Of a stretch of DNA of 64,000 bases, positions 42,096 through 54,177 are shown in pieces. Every line of letters starts with the position of its first letter. Positions within the stretch are counted from its first letter, which is position 1. The stretch lies in NCBI GenBank assembly GCA_033220425.1, contig CM065650.1, positions 1,612,001-1,676,000 on the forward strand, written 5' to 3'. Both the position numbers and the translations under genes were made by a program. Below the pieces are notes generated by a model that had not been told where the DNA came from, ran no database searches, and saw nothing but the letters and a program-made list of their open reading frames with translations. This stretch comes from Lepraria neglecta (lineage: Eukaryota; Ascomycota; Lecanoromycetes; Lecanorales; Stereocaulaceae).

Positions 42096-44845
42096 GGTGG
42101 CTACCGTCAACATTGGGAGACAGAGCGAGGGTGAGGTCAAATGAATGACTCGTGACACCTAAATGACGGCAATGCCTGACGGGTAGTGAGTGAGCCGTAG
42201 AAGTAAGAGAAGAGAGGCTCTGGGGCGTCACGGGCTTATATGAGCCAAAAGCGGAGGAGGAATAAGCAACATACCTGGTAGGTAAAGCTGGCCCGTGTAC
42301 AAAGCTAAGCTTGGCCAGCGCAGCAGTTGGAATGAGTGGTTGGAGGTAAGGTATGACTGGATGGTAGGCCGGGCGGTTACAGCAATAGGCAATATAGTGC
42401 CAAGATAAGTGTCGATTTTCTCAAACAAAATATTTTGTTACAACAGCGTCGCAAGTGATGCAACCCGGTGTTATAGATAGAAGCCTACTAACTTGTTGCG
42501 GTATGGGCGCTTCTGGGGTCGAGCCAGCGAGAACCCGAAATTGGCACCAGCCACGAGGAGACTAGTACTGAAACGGAGCGCGTGGAGGATGGAATGAAGC
42601 CGAATGGTGTGCTGTCGCCTTTCGAAGCGCTGGTCACTGGCCTATGATTGGGTTGAGCAGAGCTGAAGGAGCCGGTAGCCTGACGATTTGCTGTGATTCG
42701 TGCCTCGTCCTTGCAGCTGATTCAGGGCTACTGGGGCCGCTGACTCGGCTACGTTGGAACCTTGTTGCCAGTCAGTATCACAAGATCAGGAGGATCAGCA
42801 CTAATGATGGGGAAAAGATATCTGTACTGAAAAGCCGAACTGTAATATTTTGACCAGGTTGGAGCAAACGAAGGGTAAAAAGAGCGAGAGGTACGTATTT
42901 CCCAAACGAGGGACGTGGTGGCAGCGTTGCTGGATGTGAGCGCTAAGAGCGGATGGCTCCTGTCCAAGGCGGCCTAGAGATTCCCAGCTACCAGGGTAGA
43001 AATCTGACTGAAGCTTCCTTCCCGGACTGATGGCAGCCTTTATAACTTGAAGGTGTATTGCCAGCCGCCGAAAGCATACCAAAGGATAGGATTCAAAGGA
43101 TTCAAATCAAACAGCATGAAAGCGCGCGAGAAAACTATGTATCAATGGTATGCCAAATCCCTTGCTCAAGATTGCCTACGAATGGTCATGCGTAATTTGA
43201 CCTGAGGCTTCGCCAACCATGAGGCGCCCAACAATGCCAGCGTCAACAGCCGGCATGTCGTGACCTCAGCGGTTCTGCTATATAGTACCCATCACTCGAA
43301 CCAAATACTAGGCAATGACTGGCTGACACTGTGTTATCTAATCCTCTAAACTTGGTTGTTTTGAGCCGCTTCACTACGACCCATACTACGTGCAGCCGTC
43401 AATCTCATTTGACCGTTGAAGAAGTCTAAATAATGCTTTCTCGCTACCAACAGCAAATGAGCGCTTTCATATAATCCCAACTGCTTGGTTGTATAGATCA
43501 TTGGGGAAGAATAAGAGGCCAAGAACCTGTTAGTTGTCTACCCCCGCCCGGAGCCGCCAACTATTTCTCATGAGCCACGTGTTCGTCATCACTTTATAGC
43601 TCCGATCAGCCAACAGATGCTAGTCGCCGTGGGTTGTCTACGGCCTCTACCGCTCTTAGATAACTTTTGTAGATGATTGGTGCATGGAAGTCCAATAGTG
43701 TAGGTGAGAATGAAATGCGGGGTTTTCAATATGGAAAGCCTGAAGCTCCGTGAAGATGGTGTCGAAATGAGTATGGTGCAAGGAATTTGCTGGAGGTACC
43801 TATGGATGGATTTCGTCCTGCGAACTCTCCTGGCACGCCAGCCGCCCGATGCTCAATCCATTGATTGGCCTGGATGCCTTGGGAGAGGCTGTGTGAAAGT
43901 AGCCTTTGGTACGAGAACGTAAAACGTGTCGTCGACAGTCTTGGTGAAGAATGATACTTCGACCACGTTTGATTGCTCTAAAACATATAGCAGAGCAGCA
44001 ACCTCTAGAATAGTAGAAGGAGTTATGCTAAGCATCGAGTCTGCTATGACTACGCCTCAAGGCCTCCTGTGAAGGGTTGATGGGACAGAGTAATGTGCTG
44101 GAGTGCTTGTCTATGAGGATTACTTTGTGAAGTATGAAGCACGTCGTACCAATCATACGGTGTTCATAGGCTTTCTGATCGGGAATATGAAGGTGGTGAA
44201 GCTTTTCTGGTCAAGAAAAGGCGTTACCGCCGGTTGATGGCCCAGCCGCGATTTGGCTGCTATCACAGTAAGGCATCCAGGCAATGATATTTGACACATA
44301 ATCCAACTTGGACCAATCCGATTGAAGATGTTGGTGGCATTTGTTCTCATATATCTGAGAAGGCTTGCTGATTAGAACTGCCGAAATAATGAAATACTGA
44401 AGCCTCCGCACGTGGCAACACGCTATGACTCCAGCGTAACCCGTAAAACCAAATAACATTTTATACTTTCACAAGTAACCAAAACGAAAACCTTATCATA
44501 ACGTTGGAACACCTTGGAGGAGCCGGTCATGGGGACACATCATAAACAATTGGCAAGATTGAATTTAGTGACGACATGGCAAGCCAGGCAAGAATCCTTG
44601 GAAGGGTAGCATCATCCTCACGAGTGGTAATCCTTTGCCAAGGAGGTGGCAATACTCGAGTAGTTAGTATCCTTGTGGGGTCCAATGGGATTGGGCAGGT
44701 CGTAGTCAACGGACTACACATCTTAGTAGGGTAGCAAAAGTATGGGACCTTCTCCATGCCAATGGATATTACTCTAATCCGTCTCAAAGACCTTGGTATA
44801 ATGAGAGTGTGGTTTCCCGAGGCTCTAACCCAGTGCACCTTGCGA
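42096..44845. other. 2.7-kb region without a supported gene
   Basis: Both strands have only short frames without domains (for example 42644-42853, 43704-43922, 44211-44459). No repeats of the families seen elsewhere are evident. It probably includes the promoter of the gene at 42095 and the 3' region of the gene at 44846. Confidence 0.4.
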
Positions 44846-46150
44846 TCACCTAGTATATGGAGGTGCGGTAGATCTCTCATGAATGACTCTTTCCGTTTGC
44901 TGGTAAAGCTTGTCCAGGTATTCCATTGTGGCAGCATCTTTAAGCATTTTCCCCACCTGAATTCCTGCGGAAATAAACTGGAGCACATGCCGGTCATCCT
45001 TTAATGGTCTGGCCTGGGGCTTAGTAGTGTGACGCATTTCCAAGGCATTGTCCAACACCGTTGTCAGCTCCTTGATCTGACCATCGTAGACCGCATGGGT
45101 AGGTATCTTCCTCTTGGTGGCTAATCTCTTAATGAGGTAATTCCATTCAGTCCATTCCTTGTCGGACGCTGTCTGCACAGCCGGCTTGTTCGGCTCCAAT
45201 GGGATAGGAAAGCGGTACTCAGCAACCCAGTCAAACGCGCATTGAGAGAGGCGTCGGTTGACCTTGGATAATACACTATCTTGTTCTCCTTGGTCGAGGT
45301 GGATTGGCAAAAGTGGAAGGTCCTGCTCCCGGTGCTCTGGTGCAGCCCGCCGTGGTTTCTCCAGGAATTGGATAGAACCTTCGAACTCATCACGCCCTCC
45401 TCGGTATGTTTTGGATCGCCTTTTATCTCCTTTAGAGCCGTGGACAGTTATTGTGCCCCTTGAAGAAGACCTATCTCCTGTGGGATCCAGAACATCTTGC
45501 GAAAATTGGAAACCCGTCTCCCATGGGTAAGTGCTGGCCGATGATTGTGGCTGCATATTTGTATCTGCTTGGCTATGGCCAGGCGCCGACCCTGGAAGGG
45601 ACCGGAGGGTCTCATAACTTGCAATGCTTGAAGAAGGCGAGTAGGGGCTTTGAAAGGAGGACGAGGTCCCAGAAAGCTGGCCAGATCCCCAGTCATGACT
45701 TCCCAAAGATCCAGAAGAAGAATATGACGAGGAATGTCCAGCCCGGGGGGAAATGGTCGACGTGGGGTAATCTCGTTGTCCAGTCATGGCAATGTCATCC
45801 GGGGATCTAGAGTTCGACCAATTCTCCCGGCGTGGAGGACTCAAAGATGACAAAAATTCACCCGCTCTTGTCTCGGGGCTGAGACGGTCGTCCACAGATC
45901 CATAGGTGGAATTTCGGGACGAGTTACGATATCCTTCTGGGTTCGCTGGGTAAGGAGCAAATGGCGCAAAGCCAGGGTCATCTGGATGCGGGATGGTAGT
46001 GCTAGAAGGCCGTTAGTTAATCAGATCCAATATCGAATGTAATCATTTGATGGCTGTTGACCTGCGCGGGAGACCTTGATATGGGTCACGGGAAGCAGCA
46101 TTGCCCCGACCATAACCTGGTGTGGCCCAATTGTCCTGGTGATAGGGCAT
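44846..46150 (-). CDS. Unrecognised Ser-rich protein with helical C-terminus
   Basis: Exons 46150-46062 and 46001-44846 (60-bp intron, GTCAAC..TCTAG) give 414 residues starting MPYHQDNWATPGYGRG. The N-terminal half is disordered and Ser/Gly/Pro/Tyr-rich (SSSYSSSGSLGSHDWGSG). The C-terminal half looks folded and mostly helical: VNRRLSQCAFDWVAEYRFP, KEWTEWNYLIKRLATKR, RHVLQFISAGIQVGKML and YLDKLYQQTERVIHE. I do not recognise the fold. The donor GTCAAC is weak, so the first exon needs transcript support. The C-terminal exon is well supported by codon character. Confidence 0.62.
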
Positions 46151-47477
46151 ACTGAGAGACTGAGACATCAGCATCATGAGAAGAGACGCGCGAACAAGGC
46201 AAACGGTGCTCAATGTAATATGTAGGCAATGATGGAGGCTCTCCTAGGAGAAACATACCATTTTGCACAAACGCCCAAATCTTTGCAGACTGCATTTCGG
46301 ATAGCAACATGCTTTCCGTGCGCACTGAGGCGTTCGCGTTGCAGGGGTGCAGATCTTGACGCCCGAAGCTAGGATTGTTCAGAAGGACTTTGGGAGGCTT
46401 GAAGCAAAGACGTCAGAGATCGCGGTAGGAGTTGAAGAACGCTACTTGAGGTACGATGAGTTGGCACCCAACAAAGACATTCGACGGAGCTTTCACCCCC
46501 AGGTGAATGTATGCATCTACGGTGCTGTCCAGTCGGCTGGCAGAAGACTCCTGTAGGGTCGAGTCTAGCAGTATTTTTCCCGTTGTTGCTTAGCCAATAA
46601 TACCAACGAAGCCACACAAGGAAAGCCAAAACACCAATTCTAACAAGATGAGTAGCAGGTATGAAACGCAGAATCTTCAGCACGGTGCCCAGATGCAGTG
46701 TCAAGAGTCTCGTGCTCCGCTCATCCCTTTCCACTTGCTTCAGAAGACGGTGAACTGGAACATCAACATCCTTGAATTGGGTATCGATGGGGCGTGGATA
46801 GATAGAGATCGGCAAACACCATGCCAAGTGAGGACAACAGCTCGATCCAAGCACACGTCTGCTACTTTATGTAATGGATCGAAAGACGCAAAACCACCAA
46901 ACAGGCCGAGGTCCGTGTATCTAGATAGCCGACGCATTTTGCAAAATCCTGAGCTGTGGCTTGATGTGGGCTGCGCCCCAGTTCTCCGTAGTTGCCATCA
47001 GAGCTTCCACCTCCATAATTGCCAAAACCCAGCGAGAATCGGGCGAAGAAGTTTTGCATTATTCTCGTATTCTGCTCTGGTGTATGTTGTATCTCCTTAC
47101 GCCTTGATGAGCCGTTTGAGGTTGTTACGCCCGTAAGGAAACAGGCGGTCAAACCGCGTCTGTGTGCCCAATCTCATCTTAGTTCGAAGATCATTCCAAA
47201 ATAACCGATCACCAGTGCCGTTTACTTAATGTGGCTCTAGGCCGGAGCCTTGCAGCGGTGAAAGGTGGAGGATTCGTTTGATGGCGGCAATTGCTGCCCA
47301 ACCATGCCGATCTCCCTTTCCTCGAGTCGACATTATAGAAGCATAGACGCTCTCTCAACCACCTTAATTCTCTAAAAATGCTAATGATCTACAGTCACGC
47401 GCTTTGTTGAGTCATGCTTCGACATAAATCTTGAATATGGTGGGAGTATGTTTATGTACAATGACAGCGGCCACCAG
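46151..47477. other. No gene I can support
   Basis: 1.3 kb between two minus-strand genes. Minus-strand frames at 46369-46854 and 46862-47152, and a plus-strand frame at 46648-47136, overlap. One minus piece has a hydrophobic stretch (LVRIGVLAFLVWLRWYYWL), but no coherent exon chain can be built. Some of it may be the leader of the gene starting at 46150. Confidence 0.35.
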
Positions 47478-49143
47478 TCAGCTCTTGAGCTGGTGGTCGT
47501 TCCCCACAACATAGCAACGCATCAGATGACCGTATCCGCACTCCCGCTGCCCCCTTTCAAAAGCCACAGAGAAGAAGCTCTGCATCGCTAGATAGTGAAA
47601 GAGAATGCCGCCCAAAACCGCCAAATGCCATATGTTATGGCTGCCACCGGCATAATCAAACCACCCATGTAACCATCGCTCAGGCACCTGCACACGCATC
47701 AGTAACGCCCCATTATAACAGTGCAGGAAAGAGGCTTACTTGGCTTGCATAAATCAGAGCCCCAACAAGATAGACGGTAATAGACTTTCCTATGGGCGCG
47801 TAGAACATCCATGCCCACTCAGCACTTCGGGTCCAGCTCAACTGGAACACGGGAGCGAACCCAGTTGCAGCGAGGGAGACGTAGAAGGCCACTCGAAACC
47901 AATTCATATCCGCCCGATTGAAGAAGGGATGCCACGGTAGGATGACGCCTCCGACGCCCAGCGTTGCGGTGGTGAGTATGTATATCCAGCGACTCACGGG
48001 CTCACAGTAGAAAGCTGTGTACTCGGTGGTCATTATTGAGGCGGCGATCAGAAGTGAGATGCCAGTATAGTCGACGCAAGCGAACCGCTCCATTAGCGTC
48101 TGTTCCGATATGCTGCTCATTGTGTGCCACATGCATGAGCAAACCAGACATTTGCAAGCTGCGAAGAAGAAAGCAGCCGCAAAAAACACGTCCGTCTTGG
48201 TAGACTGGGAAAAGTTGACAGAAGAAGGGTAAAAATAGAATGCAATGGAAAGAACAATGACCAGGCCAACAGCGTGAGACCAGATGTTGACCGTCTCGTT
48301 GGAAAAGTTGAAGGCCGACTTTATGCAATCGACCGTGCTTTCGGAGAATCGGTAGCCTTTAGTGATATGAGGGTTGACTCGCCAAGGGTGTGGGAGATCC
48401 TCGTATGTGATGAGCCGTTGCTCTTTTGCCCGCTTGATTGCATGGTCGATACTTTCTTTGAGCAATTCCTTCGCACGGCGTGCTTTTTCTAGACCTTCAT
48501 CCACCACTTCTTTCGCCTTCCCATATCCTTCCTCTGCCACCCTCCAGCCCCCATCAATGATCTCCGAGAAACCCGAATCACGAACGGCAAGTGCGCGGGT
48601 CTCTAATTCCGAGAGGAAGCCTTCCATTAACCGTATTCCAGCCTGAGCTTTCGCCTCCAGTGTTTCCCTTGTAGGCAAAGCCCCATTGTATCTGCTCTCG
48701 ATGGTGTTGACCAGTATTCTTGCTCGCCTTCGGCCAGCGCCGATCAGCTCTCCTGAAACGTGTGAACATGAGTCCCGCACGGCGTCTAGTGTGAAGTATG
48801 CGCGATTGATAGTTGTGTCGAGCTTTAGGTTGCCGTAGTTCTCGATCCAGTCCAGCCTTCGTTCCAGTTCAGAGATAAACAGATCGACCTGACCCGTTAG
48901 CGTCACAGAAAAGCCTTTTTGGTAATAGACAGTACGCACCTTCACGAAGACTGCATCGGCATCCAAGTCATGCGAGTGTCTCCGCCACGGATGATACGAG
49001 GAATGCCGCCGCCGTTGGCTTTGAGAGGAACCTGGCCGTAACGCTCCTGTAGTCTGCGCCATTGGTGTGTCGTCATGAGACTCTAGAGCCAGAGATGGGG
49101 TGGAGCAGTCCATAAGGAGCGTTTGTGTAGAGAGGGACGACAT
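47478..49143 (-). CDS. PAQR / Izh3-like membrane receptor
   Basis: Exons 49143-47740 and 47687-47478 (52-bp intron, GTAAGC..TGCAG) give 537 residues. The C-terminal half is a seven-helix PAQR (hemolysin III/adiponectin receptor) domain: ESTVDCIKSAFNFSNETVN, NIWSHAVGLVIVL, the His-bearing CMWHTMSS, GGVILPWHPFFNRADM and GGSHNIWHLAVLGG, supplying the expected three metal-binding histidines. About 260 residues precede it. They are basic at first (RRRHSSYHPWRRHSHD), then long helices (ELERRLDWIENYGN; GLEKARRAKELLKESIDHAI). Yeast Izh3 has a similar long extension, so this is the closest paralogue type. Family knowledge: membrane proteins tied to zinc and sterol homeostasis. The first ATG of the frame is 49143. 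It is divergent from THOC5. Confidence 0.85.
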
Positions 49144-49505
49144 CTGGAGTGTTTGTATACAGTCTCCGGATGTTTGCACTGTTGGGAATGCGGGGATACT
49201 CGGTCACCTTGTGTCGTGGGATGACGCTGGTATCATGATTCAATTGCGATAAGTGCAGAGATAGTAGGCATGTGAAACAGAGCTGTAGTATGCACAACAA
49301 TAGGAATCGCACGTGGAGAAATGGGAGATTGTAGTAGGGCGCCCCAACGCCTCGGGGAGATGACGCTCATTTGCGTCTGAATCGTCACTCTTGGCGTCGC
49401 CTTAGCCTCAGGGTCCAATTTTGTCACCGTATAATTTTTAATCTAACCGGTTTTGTCTAGTGCATGGAAGTAGTCTTGAGACGCCTCTCACATTCTTTAA
49501 GGTGA
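49144..49505. promoter_or_regulatory. Divergent promoter (PAQR / THOC5)
   Basis: 362 bp separate two divergent starts. No specific motif was recognised. The compact spacing implies shared upstream DNA. Confidence 0.4.
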
Positions 49506-50339
49506 ATGAGATACCCGCACGAGCACCACTCCTCCGGAACTACAATGCTAGCAGCCGACGCTGAGATGGGGATAGGCGACATAGTGACCGACCAATACCT
49601 TCAATCCGTTCTGGATGCTTCTACTCATACGCGCCAGCAATGCATGAACCTCATAGACCTCGCGGAGGCCAGTGCTATTAGCGCATTACAAACGCCACCC
49701 CTTGAAGTCCAGCTCGAGTTGTCGAAACAACAGAAGCTGCTGAACTCCTACATTTCTCAGCTGCGCGAATTAAACAGGAATGCCATCACGAAAGTGAGGA
49801 ACACAAAGCAGACAACCGCAGAGGCTCGGCAAGAGATCGACAGACTACACCTACAGCTGCAAAATTTGTACTATGAAGAGAGGCACCTACGGGGCGAGAT
49901 AGCGGCGTGCGAGTCTTATGAGTAGGCCTAACTCAAATCTAATTGAAGACCCCTATTGTTTCCAGTGCAGCTGCTAATCCGGGTATCTTAGTCACAAGTA
50001 TTCACAACTGCCCCTCATGCCTGTCGAGGACTTCCTGCAAATCCACCCTGAGCAAAGTGAAGACGATAAAAAGACACTCATGTTCGCTCGAATCAACCAT
50101 GAACTTTCCGAGCGTGAAGCATTGGAATCGCAACGGCAAGGACTACTGAAGCAGAAGCAGGGCCTGATCGCCGACAACAAGAAGAGGAAGGACGATCTCG
50201 CGGGCTTGGATAAGGATCTAGAGACATTCATCGATGTGCGTGTAGCTCTGGTCGGCCATAATGATTGAATTTGTGGAGTGACGCTGACAAGACATAGGCG
50301 GCGAAACCGATACAGAAGATATTCGAGAAACAGTACTAA
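49506..50339 (+). CDS. THOC5: THO complex subunit 5 (THOC5/FMIP)
   Basis: Exons 49506-49921, 49992-50235 and 50298-50339, with introns of 70 and 62 bp, give 233 residues. The joined segment YDHKYSQLPLMPVEDFLQIH and the helix FARINHELSEREALESQRQ are diagnostic of fungal THOC5, as are KKRKDDLAGLDKDLETFID and the end AAKPIQKIFEKQY. The whole protein is a long coiled coil (QLELSKQQKLLNSYISQL near 75-95). Family knowledge: THO/TREX couples transcription to mRNA export in the nucleus. The short fungal form (about 230 residues) lacks the long C-terminal region of animal THOC5. The last exon encodes only 13 residues. Confidence 0.88.
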
Positions 50340-51364
50340 TTACCTTACTTGGGCCTGATGATGAATCAATCAGGTCCACCATTCTTTCGATGGTGGCTGA
50401 AGCATCTAGCATCTACAGCCGGCGTTCTGGGGGAGTGAAGCGATTATAGAAGCATAGTTCGAGATACCCACTCCACGATAGCCTTTGCTCGCAATCGACT
50501 CTTCGTTAAACAGCATCAAATGTCATTTTCGCGGACTGCATTGCGCTATTCGGATGGACTGTAAAACCTTCCAATAACTACACATTCATGGAGTCCAACC
50601 TAGCCCTCATATCCTTCATAGGCGCCCTTTGGGAATTTGGCCTTGAGTTAGGCTTCCTGTGACCTTGTAAAAATCTACACTCAATTCATTTGCCAAGTGT
50701 TCATCACCGAACATGGCTTCGAGCAGAGCAGCGAAGGCCTCATCCGCCGGGAAGACCTTCATTCAGTGTTACTTAAGGAGGAGATCTCCCCCTCAGAGCT
50801 ACATTTTTCTTCCACATCCACATCAATTGTGGTGGTTCATGTCTGGCACATATTTGTCATCGCCTGAGTCTCCATGATCTTCAATCCCTACACTATCAAG
50901 GAAGCTCTTACGTCGCTGCTGAATACACGCATTCCCTGCATCTTCTTCTCTGTCACTCAAGCCAAGTTGTGTTCGATTTCTTCACTATATATCCATAGAG
51001 ATAAGATGTCTTCATCGATAACACAGCGCCTAACCTGCACCAACTGGAAGCACTGTCACTGATTTTGGTGATCACCATCACTTCGGTTCAAGAGATCTCC
51101 AGACTTCCTTGCCCTTTCCACGACGCGGATTTTGACCCTCCTTGAGCCGGCATATAAGCATCACCCGCGGTCACTGGGGTCGACGTCGAGCTCTGTCATT
51201 CATCCCTTTATGGGATCACACCATACTTTCCTATCAGATTTGTCTAAACTCCCACATCACCATCGATTGGCGAAGTCTCGCCTTTGTTGGGGACCTAATG
51301 ACAACTCTTCTTGAGCAAATGAGAGATTATAAAGAGTGGTCAAAGAATCCTCCACCTGAGACGA
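50340..51364. other. Spacer at the left edge of a decayed region
   Basis: No gene supported. Short plus-strand frames (50874-51062, 51132-51402) have no domain, and stops are frequent. It begins a 12-kb stretch in which coding signal survives only as fragments. Confidence 0.4.
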
Positions 51365-52080
51365 GTGGTACTGGGCCACCCATGGTGGCACGTCCTTTAT
51401 GATGTGTCTTACCCTACTCAAATAATTGTGGGAGTCCGTTTGGCTCACCGCCGTCAACACTATCATGCCGAAAGTGCAAAGCTGAAGGTCGACTGGCTCA
51501 ACGAGCAGATCGCCAGTGGAGAACGAGTAAGTCAAGATGCCATTCCGAAGCTCACTCAAGCTGATGCCAAGGTTATAGCTCAAGTATGAGCTCACAGCAA
51601 TTCACAAAACAGCCAATCTATTCTCCGACCCGAATCCATTTGAGCTTGATCCCCTGGTTGCCGATGATGGCGCATGTCCCATTTGCCATTGCTACTTCGC
51701 TGGCTCCGATCTCAAGATGACGGTGCGCCCCTGTTGCCTCGATATCGTACACAAAAAGTGTTTGCACTATCTGCGGTTGAAGCTTGGCCAGATTTTCAAA
51801 AAATGAAGCTTGATCTTTGCGGTTTAGATGACATACCAGGGATGAGTTTCCTTACAATGGAGGACGAAGAGAACCATTCGGCCCTCGGTACTATCATGGG
51901 TGAGCGTGAAAATGCGTCTAGGAAGCCCTAATCCTATATGATTTGGCAGGGTCAGTGCTCTAACACAACCAATCACGAAGGAGGTAAACGAGCCAGCAGA
52001 GGCCGGTTACGACGACGAGACAGAGTACGGCGATTACGTTCCAATGTTCATCGCGAGGAAGAGCATTCGCTCTTGAGATG
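51365..52080 (+). pseudogene. Decayed gene with half-RING cysteine motif
   Basis: The first frame (VGVRLAHRRQHYHAESAKLK to KVIAQ) is open to 51589. A one-base shift continues with YELTAIHKTANLFSDPNPFE and the cysteine cluster DDGACPICHCYF, then RPCCLDIVHKKCLHYLRLK, ending at TGA 51806. The spacing CX2C..CC..HX2C looks like half of a RING-type finger. A further frame has MSFLTMEDEENHSALG, a plausible 50-bp intron (51901-51950), then EVNEPAEAGYDDETEYGDYV. The pieces are in order but do not join in frame. The family is unknown. Confidence 0.45.
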
Positions 52081-53198
52081 ATTGAACTTATGGCCAACGT
52101 GCCCAACCTTCTTTACCACCTTCGAAATTCGTCTAGTACCAGGGCCTTTGAAGCACAAACTCTGACAATTTGCTCTCGTTTTTCGTCAAGAGTCATTGAC
52201 TCCCAGAACACGCGAGGGACAGAACTATGATCTGAAAGTCTACGATCGAAACGTCAGTAAAGACGAAGGGAAGAACGCTCTGGCGGATTGTGTGCAGAGC
52301 ATCAATACAGATCGAGGATTTTGACAGAACAGCCTGGCTTCTCATGGAGATGTGATACTTCGCCGGGAACGTCCATTTTCGAAACCTTCTCTTACTATGG
52401 CATCTACTGTTCCAGTTTCCTCAAGTTACGATCATGGGCTTTCTTTGTTCAACCAAACTAGGAAATGCTCAAACAATGGGAGATTGCTAAGGCAGATAGC
52501 GTCCAAGAGCTCAGATCAAAGGCACACATTCGGAAATCAGCCTGTGCATCAGAACAATTAACAAAGTTGATGGATTCAAAATCGAGGTTAGACATGTCGG
52601 AGTAAAGCTACGTGTGCAGACCGGAGGGGCATCAGGCGAAGTAAGAGCCATGAAGCTGGCGGATCACTTGAATTGAGCCACAAATTGGCGAAAGTATGCG
52701 GATTCGGTGGACACCGGCTCGGCAAAGCTGCATTCTTTCAATGCCCGAGGTTTCTCACAGTGGCGTTGGAAACCAAGTACAAGGGTCTGGATGACACGCT
52801 TTCTGAATTGACAGAGGTCCTGGACGAATTTAAGCTTACGGGGTAATCAGAGTTCAATCGACAGCCGAAACATTTCACAACAAAAGCCCCTTCTCTCTCG
52901 GATGTGTTGGTTCTTTGGTCACCATCCTAGAAGCTGCGAGCCGGGAACAATTCTTCGCAGGCTTACTTCTATTTCGTCAACTGATAAGACGGCCTCTTCT
53001 TCTCGGCTTCGACGTCCCAAGCGAAGTGACTCCCAGATTCAGACCCCGGGGCTCACGAACCGGCTAGAACGAACCCGCGTCCGCCCTGAGTCCAGCCTCC
53101 ACCCCTCCTTGCACGACACAAAGCTTGAAAACATCCACTGCATTACAGTACCGCCGACCTAGACCCCGTCCACCATCATTCCAAACAATCAGACAGCA
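52081..53198. other. Fragments only
   Basis: Isolated protein-like scraps remain, such as YKGLDDTLSELTEVLDEFKL near 52.78-52.85 kb on the plus strand, between many stops. No structure links them. They may belong to the decayed gene on either side. Confidence 0.3.
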
Positions 53199-54177
53199 TG
53201 AAGAACATCAAGTCCAAAGTATTAGGCCAAGTCCAGGGAAAGAAAGCTATAAAAACTACTTCCGAATCGTCGGGCCTGAAAAAAAAACCTCAGTCCTACG
53301 GCGAGGGCGTACGCAGCGAAATAAGGGAAGGAAGTTCCAGGATCATCTACCAAAATCAGCCAGCCCAATAATGACGAGCACAAAAGGGATCACAAGCGCA
53401 AAGAGGTCGCGGCGGTTTCCTTGGAAAAATCCATATCCGATATATCCGATAATACCTTTGGTGCCTCCGCAGAAGCCCAGAAAAAAGCCGTAGTTATAAA
53501 AATTCATTGAAAGTCTTCATCAACAAATCTATATCCGCCAATAAGATTATGTCCGATGCAACCTCCGCCAAAGCCAATATGGATGCTCTAATCGCGAGGG
53601 TTTAAATGAAAATCGCTGATCTGAATGGATCGCCTTCCGCACTTTCACAGAGGGAGAGCGTAGTCAAAATCATGCCTGCCATCGCAGACCATGCTGCCGT
53701 GTCCCGGGCTGGAATTGCTCCCATCCCTGATAGTGTCAGCGCATCGGGAGATAATGCTCGCCTTCCAGTTCCTGGAAATGTCAAATATGACTTTGTCCAC
53801 TGTGCCACTTTTGCAAGTTTAAGAGATTTGAGCAGGGCCATAATAATCTATAATCGCTATAGCGACACGGTGATTAAGGGGACGATGTTTCTCTTGGAAA
53901 GGAGATTGAGACACTTGCCCGAATCTGGTCACATTTGAACTTGGCAGCACATATCTTGTCTGAGCTTCGACTACGATTAAGATTCGACTCACGACCAGGT
54001 CACTTGAATTCACGTCCCGCCTTGCGCTCATCGGCGATATCCTGCAGACTAAACTACTAAGTCTTAGCGCAATAAGCGCACCATCAAGGGATGGATTCGC
54101 TGCCCAGGGCCAGCTTGCTCTAAATCGACTCCTTGGGCAAGGCTTCGAATCGCTAAAGCTTAATACGCAACATTGAA
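53199..54177 (+). pseudogene. Decayed unrecognised gene
   Basis: Starts at ATG 53199 (MKNIKSKVLGQVQGKKAIK, then SYGEGVRSEIREGSSRII) up to a TAA near 53369. It then changes frame to HKRDHKRKEVAAVSLEKSIS and ASAEAQKKAVVIKIH. After a further shift come KVFINKSISANKIMSDATSA, a TAA at 53603, and a long piece to 53938 including VSRAGIAPIPDSVSASGDNA and CATFASLRDLSRAIIIYN. The last piece is LALIGDILQTKLLSLSAIS.. ending LLGQGFESLKLNTQH and TGA 54177. At least two stops and three shifts separate segments of clear coding character. About 320 codons originally. No family is recognised. Confidence 0.5.

Noticed and set aside
42644-43922. Several 60-90 codon frames
   Set aside because: No domain, no start context and no splice partners.
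44527-44997. 156-codon minus-strand frame after the gene at 44846
   Set aside because: Overlaps the C-terminal coding end of the better-supported gene in another frame and has no domain.
46369-47152. Possible membrane protein gene on the minus strand
   Set aside because: One hydrophobic stretch, but overlapping frames on both strands and no consistent exon chain.
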